35,570 bases of DNA, from positions 1 through 35,570 of IMG/VR virus record IMGVR_UViG_3300044635_000949, one strand, 5' to 3'. A program made the position numbers and the translations under genes. Shown piece after piece: positions 1 through 8,364 of the stretch; within the stretch, counting starts at the first letter, position 1, and each line of letters opens with the position of its first letter. The notes under the pieces are model-generated. The model did not search any database and was not told the origin of the DNA. It was given only the letters and a program-made list of their open reading frames with translations. This DNA is from a virus.

Positions 1-127
1 ATATCAGTGTTCAATCTAACTAAATGGCAGACATTAAAATCATAATTGACGGTCAGGTCGCTGAGTTGCCTCCAAACGGTTTAAATTTGCCTTTGACTTA
101 TTCGCTTAGAAGTCGGGAAGGTCTGGC
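1..127. repeat. Terminal direct repeat, left copy (circular assembly overlap)
   Basis: Bases 1-127 are identical to 35444-35570. The left copy holds the end of the 428-aa tail gene and the start of the 706-aa tail gene, so reading frames run across the join. An exact 127-base overlap ending inside a gene is what a k-mer assembler leaves on a circular or circularly permuted molecule. The genome is therefore probably 35,443 bp and complete. A true physical terminal repeat is possible but less likely, because the repeat has no gene-boundary logic. Confidence 0.93.
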
Positions 128-2144
128 TATAAATTCGGGCAGTAGATCGGAGTATTCTTTTGAGCTGCCAGCTACAAAGCACAATGATAGTATTTTTAAT
201 CAATTTTATGACCCTGCAACATACACAATTTTAGAGCAGGCTTTTTTGTCTGCGAGTATCGAAGTTGACGGTCTGCCCTTTTTTATCGGGCGCTGTCAAT
301 TGCAGTCGGTTACTTTGAGGCAAGATCAATATTTCTGGCAGGGTAAAAGTTATAAAATTGCTTTTTACGGAAATAATGCAGACTGGAGCACACGAATAGG
401 CGATTTGCTTATAAAGGATTTACCTTTCACGGCTCACACATATTCTTATCTTGATAACCTCACTCACTGGTATAATAGCTATCCAACAGACGATTTTAAA
501 TATTTGCCTATAAAGCTCAAAGATTATACGACTTTGGGGCAGCTCGACGCTTTGGAAGACAGTCACCCTGCTATATTTGTGGTCGATGTTTTAAATAAGG
601 TATTCAACTCGATAGGGTATACAATGATCTCATTTTTTTTTAGCTCAGCTTTTGCGGAACGTCTTATTATGCCAGTGCCGATTTTAAGTAGGTATTTAAT
701 GGGTCAATATGGAGAAGACTATTTAAATGCAAGTTTTAACGAGCTTGCAGTTCCTTATACCTTTCCAGGCAATCAAATTATTTGCACAAATCAAACTGTT
801 TTCCCTTTAATTGGTCCTAATCCTTATGACAATACAACAGGAATTTATACAGCTCCGACAAATGGATTTTTTTTAATAAGGTTTACGGCTGAAATATATA
901 ATGTAACGGCAACTGGTCAAGCAGATTTTTTTTATGCTGTGAATATAGCTCCCATTATTTTATTAGGCACACCAACAATAAGCGTAGATTCAAATTATTA
1001 TTTTGAAACTGTTGTTCAAATGTCCGCAGGCGATAATTTATATTTTGGTTTTGGGGGAACCTTTGGAGGGGCAGATGCAAATTATTATATTGACATTATT
1101 GGTGAGGCAGAAATAATTGACAATTTCAATCTTGACTTAAAATACATCATTGACCCATCTCTCAAAGTTATTGATTTAATTCGAGGGCTCGCTCACGCTT
1201 TTAATTTAGTATTCGAAACAAACGAGGGCAGCAGGACGGTTTATATTGAGCCAGCGGACGATTTTATACTCGAAAGCAGACCCGCATCATTACAGCTCGA
1301 AGATGGATTTTATACAGCGCAAAAGGGTTTAGATTATACTCCTTATGTTGACTTAAGCAAGGGCGGGGAGTTAGTAAGCGACACTAAGCAATTAAGCCAG
1401 CTCAGACTAAAATGGAAAGATGACAGCAACGACCCGACTGTTGAAGCGCTTAATCTCAATGCTAATTTAGGAATATTAGAGGCTCGGTATCAGTTCCCAA
1501 CTAATAGGTTTAAAGTTGGTGAAACGGTTGTAGAAAATCCTTTTTTTGCTCCGACCTTAGTGGTGGCAGATAGCGAGATTGTAAACGTAAACAGCACAAA
1601 AACACCAATGCTTCCGATTGTCTGGGCAACAAACTTTTTGGAGACTGGCACGGGTACGGAAGTTGTAACTCAGATGCTGCCTCGCTTATTGGTATCAGAT
1701 CCAGTTTCAACTGGAGATGAAAACGGCTTAATAAATGTTTTTGACGGTACCTCAGTTACTGATTACAAAACTCCGCTTAATTATATGGTTGATTACAATG
1801 ATACGACAGGCTTTCAGACCTCGCTCAGTTTTGGGGATGTAACTGTTAACGGTCTGGCGGTGGCAGGGTTGCTAAAAAGATTTTACCTTTCTGAAATGGT
1901 CAGGCGGAGCGGAGGAAAGTATCTCGAATTGTTTATCCTTTGGGACGTGCTTAAAATTCAAAATTTGACCTTTAGAGACAAAATCTTTATTAATAACAAT
2001 ACTTATATCCTGCAGGAAATAAATACCTTTGACGTGGCGAAAAATCAAAGCACAAAGACATATTTTGTTTTAGATAATAAGGAAGTCGGGGCGGATGCCA
2101 ATATTCAAAGTACAATTTTAGAAGCAAAAATAAACACGGTATAA
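24..2144 (+). CDS. Large tail protein (distal tail/baseplate, putative)
   Basis: The 706-aa product has no signal peptide or membrane segment and is rich in beta-prone stretches with many Asn, Thr and Tyr, as in virion proteins. It starts three bases after the 428-aa tail gene across the circular join and ends two bases before the tape measure gene, so it belongs to the tail operon. In phages of Bacteroidota a large protein next to the tape measure is usually a distal tail or baseplate component; that role is inferred from position. Residues 1-120 contain short repeated strands, while the middle (about 240-370) looks like an inserted beta-sandwich. I recognise no catalytic motif. A receptor-binding role is an alternative. 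Confidence 0.6.
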   Translation: MADIKIIIDGQVAELPPNGLNLPLTYSLRSREGLAINSGSRSEYSFELPATKHNDSIFNQFYDPATYTILEQAFLSASIEVDGLPFFIGRCQLQSVTLRQDQYFWQGKSYKIAFYGNNADWSTRIGDLLIKDLPFTAHTYSYLDNLTHWYNSYPTDDFKYLPIKLKDYTTLGQLDALEDSHPAIFVVDVLNKVFNSIGYTMISFFFSSAFAERLIMPVPILSRYLMGQYGEDYLNASFNELAVPYTFPGNQIICTNQTVFPLIGPNPYDNTTGIYTAPTNGFFLIRFTAEIYNVTATGQADFFYAVNIAPIILLGTPTISVDSNYYFETVVQMSAGDNLYFGFGGTFGGADANYYIDIIGEAEIIDNFNLDLKYIIDPSLKVIDLIRGLAHAFNLVFETNEGSRTVYIEPADDFILESRPASLQLEDGFYTAQKGLDYTPYVDLSKGGELVSDTKQLSQLRLKWKDDSNDPTVEALNLNANLGILEARYQFPTNRFKVGETVVENPFFAPTLVVADSEIVNVNSTKTPMLPIVWATNFLETGTGTEVVTQMLPRLLVSDPVSTGDENGLINVFDGTSVTDYKTPLNYMVDYNDTTGFQTSLSFGDVTVNGLAVAGLLKRFYLSEMVRRSGGKYLELFILWDVLKIQNLTFRDKIFINNNTYILQEINTFDVAKNQSTKTYFVLDNKEVGADANIQSTILEAKINTV

Positions 2145-2145
2145 A

Positions 2146-5100
2146 ATGTCCAACACAGTAGTCGGTTTTACTATTTCGATTGATGGAATACAGTCAATAA
2201 ACCAGCTAAATGCTGAAATAAAAGCCACTAAAGAGGCAATGAACGCCCTTGATCAGTCAACTGAGCAGGGCAATAAAGAATTTCAAGACTTAAGCCAAAC
2301 GCTGGGACAATTAACGGCACAACAAAAGGCACTTAAAAAGGCTCAAGACGATGTAAATAAGTCATTTTTACCCGAAAAAGCGGTCGGAGCCTACGATGCT
2401 TTAGCGGCAAAGCTCAATAAATTACGCAAAGAGTTTAAAAATGCGGCTTTAGACGGCTCGAAAACGACTGAGGAGTTGGACAAAATGCAAAAAGAAATCC
2501 AACAACTTGACAAAACTTTAAAAAGTGTAGACGGTCAGGTCGGGCAGTTCCAAAGAAATGTCGGTAACTATCCTAAAACATTAGGCAGGCTCACAAGATC
2601 TTTAAATCAAACTATACCAGGATTTGAAGCTTTTTCAAGTCAATTAAGAAATAGTGAGGGGCAGTTAAGCGGTTTTGGTAAGGCTTTAATCGGTGGCTTT
2701 GTAGCTTTTCAGGGTGCAAAGTTGATCGGGCAGGCTATCCAAAAGCTCGACCAGTTTATTTCCAAAATTAACGAAACAAAAAACACGGTTGCTGAATTTT
2801 CTGGCGCTTACGATGAAGATCTTAACACGCTGACAGCATCGACAACGGCACTGGCTGAGACTTTTAATACAGATGCGAGGACAATATCTGCAGCGGCTCA
2901 GTCACTAAGTAAAAATTTAGGAATTAGCTTTGAGGAGGCGTTAAAAAAATTAGAGGGTACACTTGTCGAGGGGCGTGGCAATGCAGATGATTACCTTAAA
3001 ACAATAACGGAATATCCAGAAGCCTTTCAAAGTGCGAGCGGTGAGATTACAGAATTTTCCAAAAAAAATATGGATGCTGTAAATACCAATAGGGAGCTGG
3101 CATTGTCGCAAATTGAAACAGCCCAAAGAATTGAAAAATCGACTGGGGGTATTAGTAACTTTGGCAAACAGCTCGAGACTGGATTTTTTCTTGTTATTGC
3201 GGAAATAATAGATTTGTTTAAGCCTTTGACAGATAGCTTTAGCAGATTATCGACTTCATTTGGAAAGGTCTTCGAAAATTTAAAAATCGGTGGCGTTCAA
3301 TTTAATTTTTTGGGAGTTGCTGTAAAATTTTTATTAGGACCGCTTACAGCTATAGCGACTTTATTTCCAATTTTATTAAATGCCCTTGCGAGTTGGTATG
3401 ACATTGTAGGAAATGTGATAAAGCAAAGTCCTTTTTTACAATCAGTATTTACAAATGTAGGTGCTGTAATAAATTCTGTTATTGCTGTATTTAATGACCT
3501 GCCTAATGTTTTTGCTGGCGTTGTTTCGGCATTGCAGCAAGTTGGATTAAGTTTTGTTAATACCTTTCAATCTTTGTTTTTGGAGGCTCAAATATTTGCG
3601 GAACAAGTTAAAGGGGTTTTCGGTGCTAATGTTAAAAGCGCTATTGAGGATTTAAGAAAGCAGCAGGCGGAAATCGGAAAGGCAGGAATGACAATTGCGG
3701 AGGCATTCTCGAAAGGTTATAACGATGCAAAAAAAGCGGGGAACGTCGTACAAGTTGAGGAGGAGAAAAAGACAAAACAAAGACTTTTAAAAGTAGATGT
3801 TGAAGCATTAAAAAAACAGCAAGAGGCAGCGGCTGAGGGTGCAAAAAAACTTTCTGAGGATCGGAAAAAGTTTCAAGAGGACGAGGAGAAAAACGCAAAA
3901 CAAAGAGCAGCACTTTTATCTGATCTTAGCGCAAAAGCTATTGAGGAAAGAATTAAAAATATACAAGACGGTTACCAACGTGAACTGGCGGAAATAAATA
4001 ATAACTTTGACCAACAAAAGGCAGGGCTTCAAAAGCAGTATGACGATTTAGTTTTACAAGCTCAGCAACGGGAGAAAGAGTTAATCAAAACTTTTGGGGA
4101 TGGCTCAAAGGAAGTGATACAAGCGAGAAAGGACAACACTATACAGATTGAAGCGGTTGCAAAGGCTCAGGCTGAAATCCTTATTCAATACGAAATCCAA
4201 AAGAATAATGCAATCGACAAAGTCAATTCCGACGAAAATCAAAAGCAACTTGATAAAGCAAAAGAGCAGGCTGACAAATTAAAAGAATTGCGGGACTTCT
4301 TCCTAACTGAGGAAATAAAATTCATTCAGGAAAAAGGCGAAATGACCCAGCTCAAAAATCAGGAGAATTTAAATAAGGCTTTGGCTCAGGAGACGGATGC
4401 CAAAAAAGAGGAGCAGTTAATGAAACTTGCAAGCGAGCAGGAGACAATCGATAAAATTGCAAATATAAGAAATCAAATACAAGCTTTTAATGATGCGGAG
4501 GCTCAGCTCTTAGACGAAAACGGAAAGTTAAAGGTTGGAATTACTCAGGATGAATATGATAAAATCTTGTTAGCCAGACAGAAATTATTTACTGAGCTTT
4601 CAGCAGAGGAGCGAAAACAAACTGAGGACGTCGAGAAAAATGCAGCGGAACAGACAAAGATTAGACAAGATCAATTTGCGCAGGTTTTAGAATATTTTAA
4701 GGAGGGTATTGATTTAATCGGGGAGGCTTTTGCTGTTGCAAATGAAAGGCAGCAAGCCGCTTTTGATTCGGATATTGAGCGCAGTCAGCAAAGGCAAGAG
4801 AAATTGCAAGAGGAACTGGAAAATAGTACAGGCTTAAGACGAAGATTTTATCAAGAGCAGCTCGACAATGAAATAGCAAATCAAGCTAAACTTGAAAAGG
4901 CAAAAGAAGATGCAATTAAAAGAGCAGCTAAAAAGGAAAAAGCAATCGCAATAATTCAGTCGTTAATAAATACAGCTTTGGCAATTTCAAAAGCCAATAC
5001 ATTAGTGCCGCCTGCAAATATTCCAGCAATGATTGCAGCGGGTATAATCGGGGCAGCTCAAACGGCTTTAATAGCAGCACAGCCACTCGCAAAGGGTGGA

Positions 5101-5514
5101 GTAGTTGGTAAGTTAGGCGGGGAGGTGGTGCAATTTGCTAACGGTGGCAGAGTAACAAGCTCAGGGAATATAAAGCCCCTTAGTAATGGGGATAATGTGC
5201 TGGCAACGCTTAAGACTGGCGAGGTGGTGCTTAATCAAGATCAACAGAGGCGAATAGGTTACTCAACACTTAAGGCGGCACGTATACCAAACTTTGCAAT
5301 GGGTGGCGTGGTGGGCGCTCCTTCTGGCTTTTTACAAGATAGCCTCAACAGAGCAGGCGAGGAGCAAAACAGATTTAAAGTTATGCAAGACCTTGTTTTA
5401 GAAACTCAGGGGCGAATTGATCGCCTGCAAGTTATTTATACAGCCAGCACGGACGATGACGTGGAAAAAGGGCGGAACGAAAGGAAAGAAATCAGAGCGA
5501 CAGCATCATTTTAA
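2146..5514 (+). CDS. Tail tape measure protein
   Basis: This is the longest gene (1122 aa) in the tail operon. The product has long Lys/Glu/Gln-rich helices, with coiled-coil character at about residues 15-130 and 545-960. A hydrophobic stretch at about 385-425 could cross the inner membrane during DNA entry. The C-terminal part (about 985-1065) has the Gly-rich pattern with GGVVG, FANGG and TGEVVLN motifs often found at the ends of tape measure proteins. Its length would set tail length; at about 1.5 angstrom per residue that is roughly 170 nm, a siphovirus-like tail. The start ATG follows the previous stop by one base. I see no peptidase or lysozyme domain. Confidence 0.88.
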   Translation: MSNTVVGFTISIDGIQSINQLNAEIKATKEAMNALDQSTEQGNKEFQDLSQTLGQLTAQQKALKKAQDDVNKSFLPEKAVGAYDALAAKLNKLRKEFKNAALDGSKTTEELDKMQKEIQQLDKTLKSVDGQVGQFQRNVGNYPKTLGRLTRSLNQTIPGFEAFSSQLRNSEGQLSGFGKALIGGFVAFQGAKLIGQAIQKLDQFISKINETKNTVAEFSGAYDEDLNTLTASTTALAETFNTDARTISAAAQSLSKNLGISFEEALKKLEGTLVEGRGNADDYLKTITEYPEAFQSASGEITEFSKKNMDAVNTNRELALSQIETAQRIEKSTGGISNFGKQLETGFFLVIAEIIDLFKPLTDSFSRLSTSFGKVFENLKIGGVQFNFLGVAVKFLLGPLTAIATLFPILLNALASWYDIVGNVIKQSPFLQSVFTNVGAVINSVIAVFNDLPNVFAGVVSALQQVGLSFVNTFQSLFLEAQIFAEQVKGVFGANVKSAIEDLRKQQAEIGKAGMTIAEAFSKGYNDAKKAGNVVQVEEEKKTKQRLLKVDVEALKKQQEAAAEGAKKLSEDRKKFQEDEEKNAKQRAALLSDLSAKAIEERIKNIQDGYQRELAEINNNFDQQKAGLQKQYDDLVLQAQQREKELIKTFGDGSKEVIQARKDNTIQIEAVAKAQAEILIQYEIQKNNAIDKVNSDENQKQLDKAKEQADKLKELRDFFLTEEIKFIQEKGEMTQLKNQENLNKALAQETDAKKEEQLMKLASEQETIDKIANIRNQIQAFNDAEAQLLDENGKLKVGITQDEYDKILLARQKLFTELSAEERKQTEDVEKNAAEQTKIRQDQFAQVLEYFKEGIDLIGEAFAVANERQQAAFDSDIERSQQRQEKLQEELENSTGLRRRFYQEQLDNEIANQAKLEKAKEDAIKRAAKKEKAIAIIQSLINTALAISKANTLVPPANIPAMIAAGIIGAAQTALIAAQPLAKGGVVGKLGGEVVQFANGGRVTSSGNIKPLSNGDNVLATLKTGEVVLNQDQQRRIGYSTLKAARIPNFAMGGVVGAPSGFLQDSLNRAGEEQNRFKVMQDLVLETQGRIDRLQVIYTASTDDDVEKGRNERKEIRATASF

Positions 5515-5525
5515 AATAGTTTAAT

Positions 5526-5762
5526 ATGTATATAAGAGAAATTCCAGCGGAACACCTGCCAGAGGTTAGGCAAATTATGGAGCGTAATAAAACTTCAATG
5601 CTTATCCCTTATCCAGATCTCGAAAGAATGTTTTACTTTTACTATCGGTTTATTAAGGTATTCCAGAGGGGAGAAAATGTCGAAAAGCGAATGAAAAAAG
5701 ATTTAAGCTGTGCAGCCTGCAAAGGCAAAGTTATTATGTATTTCAGAAATTTAGAGCTATGA
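5526..5762 (+). CDS. Small protein after tape measure, unknown
   Basis: The 78-aa product has an aromatic, basic middle (MFYFYYRFIKVF) and one CAAC (CxxC) pair near the C-terminus. It lies 11 bases after the tape measure gene and overlaps the next gene by an ATGA junction, so it should be translated with it. I do not recognise the family. The position suggests a late accessory or tail-related protein; no function can be read from the sequence. Confidence 0.6.
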   Translation: MYIREIPAEHLPEVRQIMERNKTSMLIPYPDLERMFYFYYRFIKVFQRGENVEKRMKKDLSCAACKGKVIMYFRNLEL

Positions 5763-6085
5763 TTATAAACCTAACGAGAGATAGGCAGAAAAACTCGAGG
5801 CGCTTATTTTGTCATTTATTAGCTGCGGAACTGGAGGAAAAGCTCGGGGAAATCAAAAACCTGCAAGCGATTATTTTTTATTTGCTTAAGTACAATATCG
5901 TAAGGCAATCGGTAATAAATCGCTATGTCGTTATTAAGGTCTACCCAGAATATTTGGAGCGGTACGAAAAAAAGGCGGTTGCTGTTACTGAATTAACAAA
6001 GGTTCTGCCAGTTGAAGAAACTGCAATTTATAACATATTGAGTAATCATTCGGGCTATTTTTTGCCTAATCACTTCGATTTTTAG
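5759..6085 (+). CDS. Small protein, unknown, end of tail operon
   Basis: The 108-aa product is basic and mostly helical. Its start codon overlaps the upstream stop (ATGA). The last 35 residues (VTELTKVLPVEETAIYNILS) could form a small helix-turn-helix-like unit, but this is only a visual impression. It is the last gene before promoter P1. No clear hairpin terminator follows, so tail transcription may run into the P1 block. Confidence 0.55.
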   Translation: MIINLTRDRQKNSRRLFCHLLAAELEEKLGEIKNLQAIIFYLLKYNIVRQSVINRYVVIKVYPEYLERYEKKAVAVTELTKVLPVEETAIYNILSNHSGYFLPNHFDF

Positions 6086-6118
6086 GCGAAATGAAAAAAA
6101 AATACAATTTTCAGAAAG

Positions 6119-6170
6119 TTTTTTGCTAAAATGTTTTTTTATTGAATAAGTAGTTCTATCTTTGTATCAA
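6119..6170 (+). promoter_or_regulatory. Promoter P1 (Bacteroidota type, one of three copies)
   Basis: The -7 box TATCTTTG is at 6157-6164 inside a 23-base core (6148-6170) that is identical at 17240-17262 and 23746-23768. A TTG at 6123-6125 lies about 31 bases upstream of the -7 box, at nearly the same spacing as in the other two copies. TAnnTTTG is the known -7 consensus of the Bacteroidota primary sigma factor. The core ends 45 bases before the first gene of the block. Confidence 0.8.
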
Positions 6171-6197
6171 CATACAACGAAAGGGAATTATTTAAAA

Positions 6198-6215
6198 CTT
6201 TAAAAAACTAAGATT
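6198..6215 (+). promoter_or_regulatory. AT-rich translation leader of gene 6216, candidate RNA target
   Basis: The untranslated leader between P1 and the start codon contains TTAAAAAACTAA at 6200-6211. This is the exact reverse complement of 8285-8296, in the loop of a candidate short terminated RNA. No Shine-Dalgarno motif is visible, as expected for this host group. A regulatory role is inference. Confidence 0.35.
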
Positions 6216-6413
6216 ATGACAAACTTACAAATGAATCACACGGAATATATGAAAAAGGTTAAAAGCCTTTGTGAAGATTCACTCAGATATATTATTCAAG
6301 ATTGCAGAGAGGCAATTGAGGCTATGCCTAATAACCCAAAAAACGGTTACTATGCCGATGAAATTCATTATTGTTCAATGGAATTAGTAAAAAGAAAAAA
6401 CAAGGTAAAATAA
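6216..6413 (+). CDS. Conserved small phage protein, unknown
   Basis: The 65-aa product has the pattern SLRYIIQDCREAIEAM followed by GYYADEIHYCSMEL, which I recognise as a small conserved protein of Bacteroidota phages with no known function. It is the first gene after promoter P1 and starts 45 bases after the promoter core, so it is probably made early. It is acidic to neutral, helical, and has three Cys. An ATG at 6231 (residue 6) is an alternative start. Confidence 0.7.
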   Translation: MTNLQMNHTEYMKKVKSLCEDSLRYIIQDCREAIEAMPNNPKNGYYADEIHYCSMELVKRKNKVK

Positions 6414-6462
6414 CCTTATCAAAGGTTTTCGCTCAACCTATAAAACCGAACTTTTAAAACTT

Positions 6463-6480
6463 TTAAACCTTATTACTATG
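6463..6480 (+). promoter_or_regulatory. Shared start leader, copy a (gene 6478)
   Basis: TTAAACCTTATT at 6463-6474 lies directly before the ATG at 6478-6480. It is one of six related leaders and is the exact complement, over 12 bases, of the candidate antisense RNA at 19882-19893. Confidence 0.6.
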
Positions 6481-6924
6481 TTTGCCTTCGCAGAAATCAC
6501 ACACCACTCGCTCGAAACTGGCTACACAAATCAATTACTTTTTGTTAAGGTTGTGGAGCTGACACACGAAAAGAGCCTCAATAAACGTGCTATTATTGAG
6601 TACACTTACAAAGGAGAAAATTTGCGGCACTTTATACCCAGAGAAAGGCTCATCGCTCCAAATATTGTACATAGCGAAGTTTTATTTTATCATTATGCAT
6701 CTGGCTTTGAGTATTGCGTAGAAGTTAGAGCAGATTTTTTCAAGCATCCAGACGAATGTTTTGTTAATATGACAACTAAACATTTGATAACTGAGCTTAA
6801 AGTCAACGGTCACAAAATGAATGATCCTGCAGGGGCTGCGGAGTATATGAATGCAGGTATGGACGAACTCGAAAGAAAAATATTAGCTAAGTTGGTCGAG
6901 TATGTCGATGAGCTTCCTTTCTAA
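6478..6924 (+). CDS. Unknown 148-aa protein in the P1 block
   Basis: This soluble-looking protein has a beta-rich first half and an acidic helical C-terminus (about residues 115-148). The start is fixed by the shared leader that ends at its ATG. It is the second gene after P1, separated from the first by a 64-base gap that contains the leader. I do not recognise the family and see no catalytic motif. The C-terminal pattern (MNAGMDELERKILAKLVEYV) suggests a helical interaction surface. Confidence 0.6.
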   Translation: MFAFAEITHHSLETGYTNQLLFVKVVELTHEKSLNKRAIIEYTYKGENLRHFIPRERLIAPNIVHSEVLFYHYASGFEYCVEVRADFFKHPDECFVNMTTKHLITELKVNGHKMNDPAGAAEYMNAGMDELERKILAKLVEYVDELPF

Positions 6925-6943
6925 ACACTTTTTATCATTTTTA

Positions 6944-6958
6944 AAACCTTATTTTATG
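6944..6958 (+). promoter_or_regulatory. Shared start leader, copy b (gene 6956), best antisense match
   Basis: AAACCTTATTTTATG runs from 6944 through the start codon at 6956-6958. Bases 6944-6959 are the perfect reverse complement of 19876-19891 (16 contiguous pairs), the longest match between any leader and the candidate antisense RNA. Confidence 0.65.
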
Positions 6959-7270
6959 AAAACTTTATTTTTTATTCTGGCGCTCTCAGTTAGCGCAATG
7001 GCTCAAAGCTCGGACACTTTGTACTGCATCCAGATAATGAGCACAAAGACACCTCAATATATTAGAGCCGAGCATCTAGCAATGTGTACGCTCGACAAAG
7101 CTATGGTTGAGCAGGTCGGGGATTATTATCGGATCTTGTTTGTTTACGAAACTGAAATGGAAGCTGACTATATGATCGCAACTTGGCAGAGGGCGCACAA
7201 AGACGCTTTTATCTGCAGACGTACGAAAGAGCAGGTTGCAAGCTTTTACCCTTTTATAACAAAGGATTGA
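6956..7270 (+). CDS. Exported SPOR-like small protein
   Basis: The 104-aa product begins with a clear signal peptide (MKTLFFILALSVSAMAQ, cleavage after AMA or AQ), so it is secreted to the periplasm. I chose the ATG at 6956, not an upstream in-frame ATG at 6902, because the shared leader ends exactly there and the signal peptide then starts at the N-terminus. The mature part (YCIQIMSTKTPQ, then YYRILFVYETEMEADYMI) resembles a SPOR peptidoglycan-binding fold, a weak visual match. It sits upstream of a membrane protein and a glucosaminidase, which fits a role at the cell wall in lysis or in superinfection control. Confidence 0.6.
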   Translation: MKTLFFILALSVSAMAQSSDTLYCIQIMSTKTPQYIRAEHLAMCTLDKAMVEQVGDYYRILFVYETEMEADYMIATWQRAHKDAFICRRTKEQVASFYPFITKD

Positions 7271-7434
7271 GAGATTTAATCAATGTAATAATTTTATCTA
7301 TCTTGGTATGGCAATTATTACGCTGCGAGTTTCAGCAGGAATACAAGGCACCCGAGCAGCCTTTCAATGGCTCAGATACTTTAAAAATATTTTTTGTTCA
7401 CGACTCCATCACGGAAATAAAACCTTTGAAATGA
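7267..7434 (+). CDS. Small membrane protein with N-terminal anchor, start TTG proposed
   Basis: The frame opens at TTG 7267, which overlaps the upstream stop as TTGA, and ends in an ATGA overlap with the next gene. The 55-aa product has one hydrophobic segment (LINVIILSILVWQLL) at residues 5-19 followed directly by Arg-Cys, then a short polar tail. This could be a signal anchor, or a lipoprotein with an atypical lipobox. Position next to the wall hydrolase gene suggests a lysis accessory such as a short spanin or holin, but this is inference. The frame also reads further upstream, but only as overlap with the exported-protein gene. Confidence 0.45.
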   Translation: MRDLINVIILSILVWQLLRCEFQQEYKAPEQPFNGSDTLKIFFVHDSITEIKPLK

Positions 7435-7631
7435 AAACAGCAATAGAATGGTTAATTGATGAATTAACAGATAATGGAATAGAATATCTTGATTTAGCTT
7501 ATGAAATAATTGAACAAGCTAAAGAAATGGAAAAGCAGCAAATTGTAGATGCTTATATTGAAGGTTATTCATCTAATTTAAATGCGGCAGACTCAGAAAA
7601 ATACTACAATGAAACCTACAAAAAGCCTTAA
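7431..7631 (+). CDS. Conserved small phage protein (MKTAIEWL type)
   Basis: The 66-aa acidic helical product has the pattern AIEWLIDELT, then AKEMEKQQIVDAYIEGY and KYYNETY near the end. I recognise this as a small protein common in phages and mobile elements of Bacteroidota; function unknown. The start at 7431 is set by the ATGA overlap with the upstream gene and by the MKTAIEWL beginning typical of the family. A longer in-frame extension from 7308 has unrelated composition and is not used. A weak hairpin (GCTG-6-CAGC) with a T-run follows in the 100-base gap before the glucosaminidase. Confidence 0.7.
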   Translation: MKTAIEWLIDELTDNGIEYLDLAYEIIEQAKEMEKQQIVDAYIEGYSSNLNAADSEKYYNETYKKP

Positions 7632-7731
7632 TGATACTTGGTTTTGGTAGTTCCAGAAAGGCAAGCCGCTGAACAAAAACTTACCTGACAGCTGGAAAGA
7701 CAGCATTTTTTAACTATAAAACAAACACACA

Positions 7732-8250
7732 ATGAAAACAGCAATCTTAATTTTAACGGCGCTGCTATTATCTGCGGCAACCTTCCCAGCGCTAAAAAAA
7801 CAGCCTCCAAAAAATCACATTGAGCAATACATCGAAAGGTATTTAAAGACAGCGCAAACGGAAGCGAGGCTCTATAATATTCCAGTCAGTATAACTTTGG
7901 CTCAGGGAATAATCGAGAGCAACTGCGGACGATCAAGTTTAGCCAGAAAGCACAATAATCATTTTGGTGTGAAATGGCATAAAGGCAGAAAGGAAAAGTA
8001 TGCAGTTTACAAAGACGACACTCCGAAAGATAGGTTTGTTGTGTACCGTTCCGCTTGGTGGTCTTATCGGGACCATTCCAGACTGTTAACGTCAAGGCAT
8101 TACAGACACCTGACAAAGCTCAAAAGGACTGATTATAAAAGTTGGGCACGAGGTTTGAAAAAGTGCGGATATGCAACGCACCCAAAATATGCCGAAATTT
8201 TAATCTCAGTAATTGAAAAAAATAAGCTTTGGCGCTATGATCTGAAATAA
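7732..8250 (+). CDS. Glucosaminidase (GH73/FlgJ-like) exported wall hydrolase
   Basis: The 172-aa product starts with a signal peptide (residues 1-20, ILILTALLLSAATFPA). The rest matches the mannosyl-glycoprotein endo-beta-N-acetylglucosaminidase fold: SITLAQGIIES with the likely catalytic Glu62, then NNHFGVKWH, a VYRSAWWSYRDHSRLL segment, YKSWARGLKKCGYAT and YAEILI. Such enzymes cut the glycan strand of peptidoglycan. It is the last gene of the P1 block and is followed by an intrinsic terminator. It is likely the main export-type endolysin, reaching the wall through its own signal peptide. Virion-associated use is less likely because of the signal peptide. Confidence 0.88.
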   Translation: MKTAILILTALLLSAATFPALKKQPPKNHIEQYIERYLKTAQTEARLYNIPVSITLAQGIIESNCGRSSLARKHNNHFGVKWHKGRKEKYAVYKDDTPKDRFVVYRSAWWSYRDHSRLLTSRHYRHLTKLKRTDYKSWARGLKKCGYATHPKYAEILISVIEKNKLWRYDLK

Positions 8251-8255
8251 AGATT

Positions 8256-8263
8256 TATATTTG
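8256..8263 (+). promoter_or_regulatory. -7 box TATATTTG before a short terminated segment
   Basis: TATATTTG fits the Bacteroidota -7 consensus, and a TTTG at 8228-8231 lies 24 bases upstream. Transcription would start near 8270, only about 60 bases before a strong terminator, so the product would be a short RNA. An 8-mer with two free positions is expected by chance several times in an AT-rich genome, so this is tentative. Confidence 0.4.
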
Positions 8264-8269
8264 TCTTTG

Positions 8270-8332
8270 TATGTGGCAATTCCATTAGTTTTTTAAGTTT
8301 GCCGCTATCCTTAACTGGGTAGCGGTTTTTTT
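8270..8332 (+). ncRNA. Candidate short terminated RNA or attenuator
   Basis: Two alternative hairpins are visible. Stem P1 pairs 8273-8279 with 8299-8305 (7 pairs, one G-U), leaving a 19-base loop. The terminator stem pairs 8302-8310 with 8317-8325. They share 8302-8305, so only one can form fully, as in attenuators. The P1 loop holds 8285-8296, the exact complement of the leader at 6200-6211. It could be a small RNA, or only a read-through control at the end of the glucosaminidase operon. Confidence 0.35.
8302..8332 (+). terminator. Intrinsic terminator after the P1 block
   Basis: A 9-pair stem CCGCTATCC/GGGTAGCGG (one G-U) with a 6-base loop is followed by seven T. It separates the glucosaminidase block from the head operon. 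Confidence 0.88.
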
Positions 8333-8364
8333 ATTTATCGTTTTTTTGTGAGCAAATGAGTATT

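Noticed and set aside
7183-7430. Longer versions of the small genes starting at ATG 7183 and ATG 7308
   Set aside because: They overlap neighbours deeply; the TTGA and ATGA junctions at 7267 and 7431 give clean starts, and the extensions have unrelated composition.
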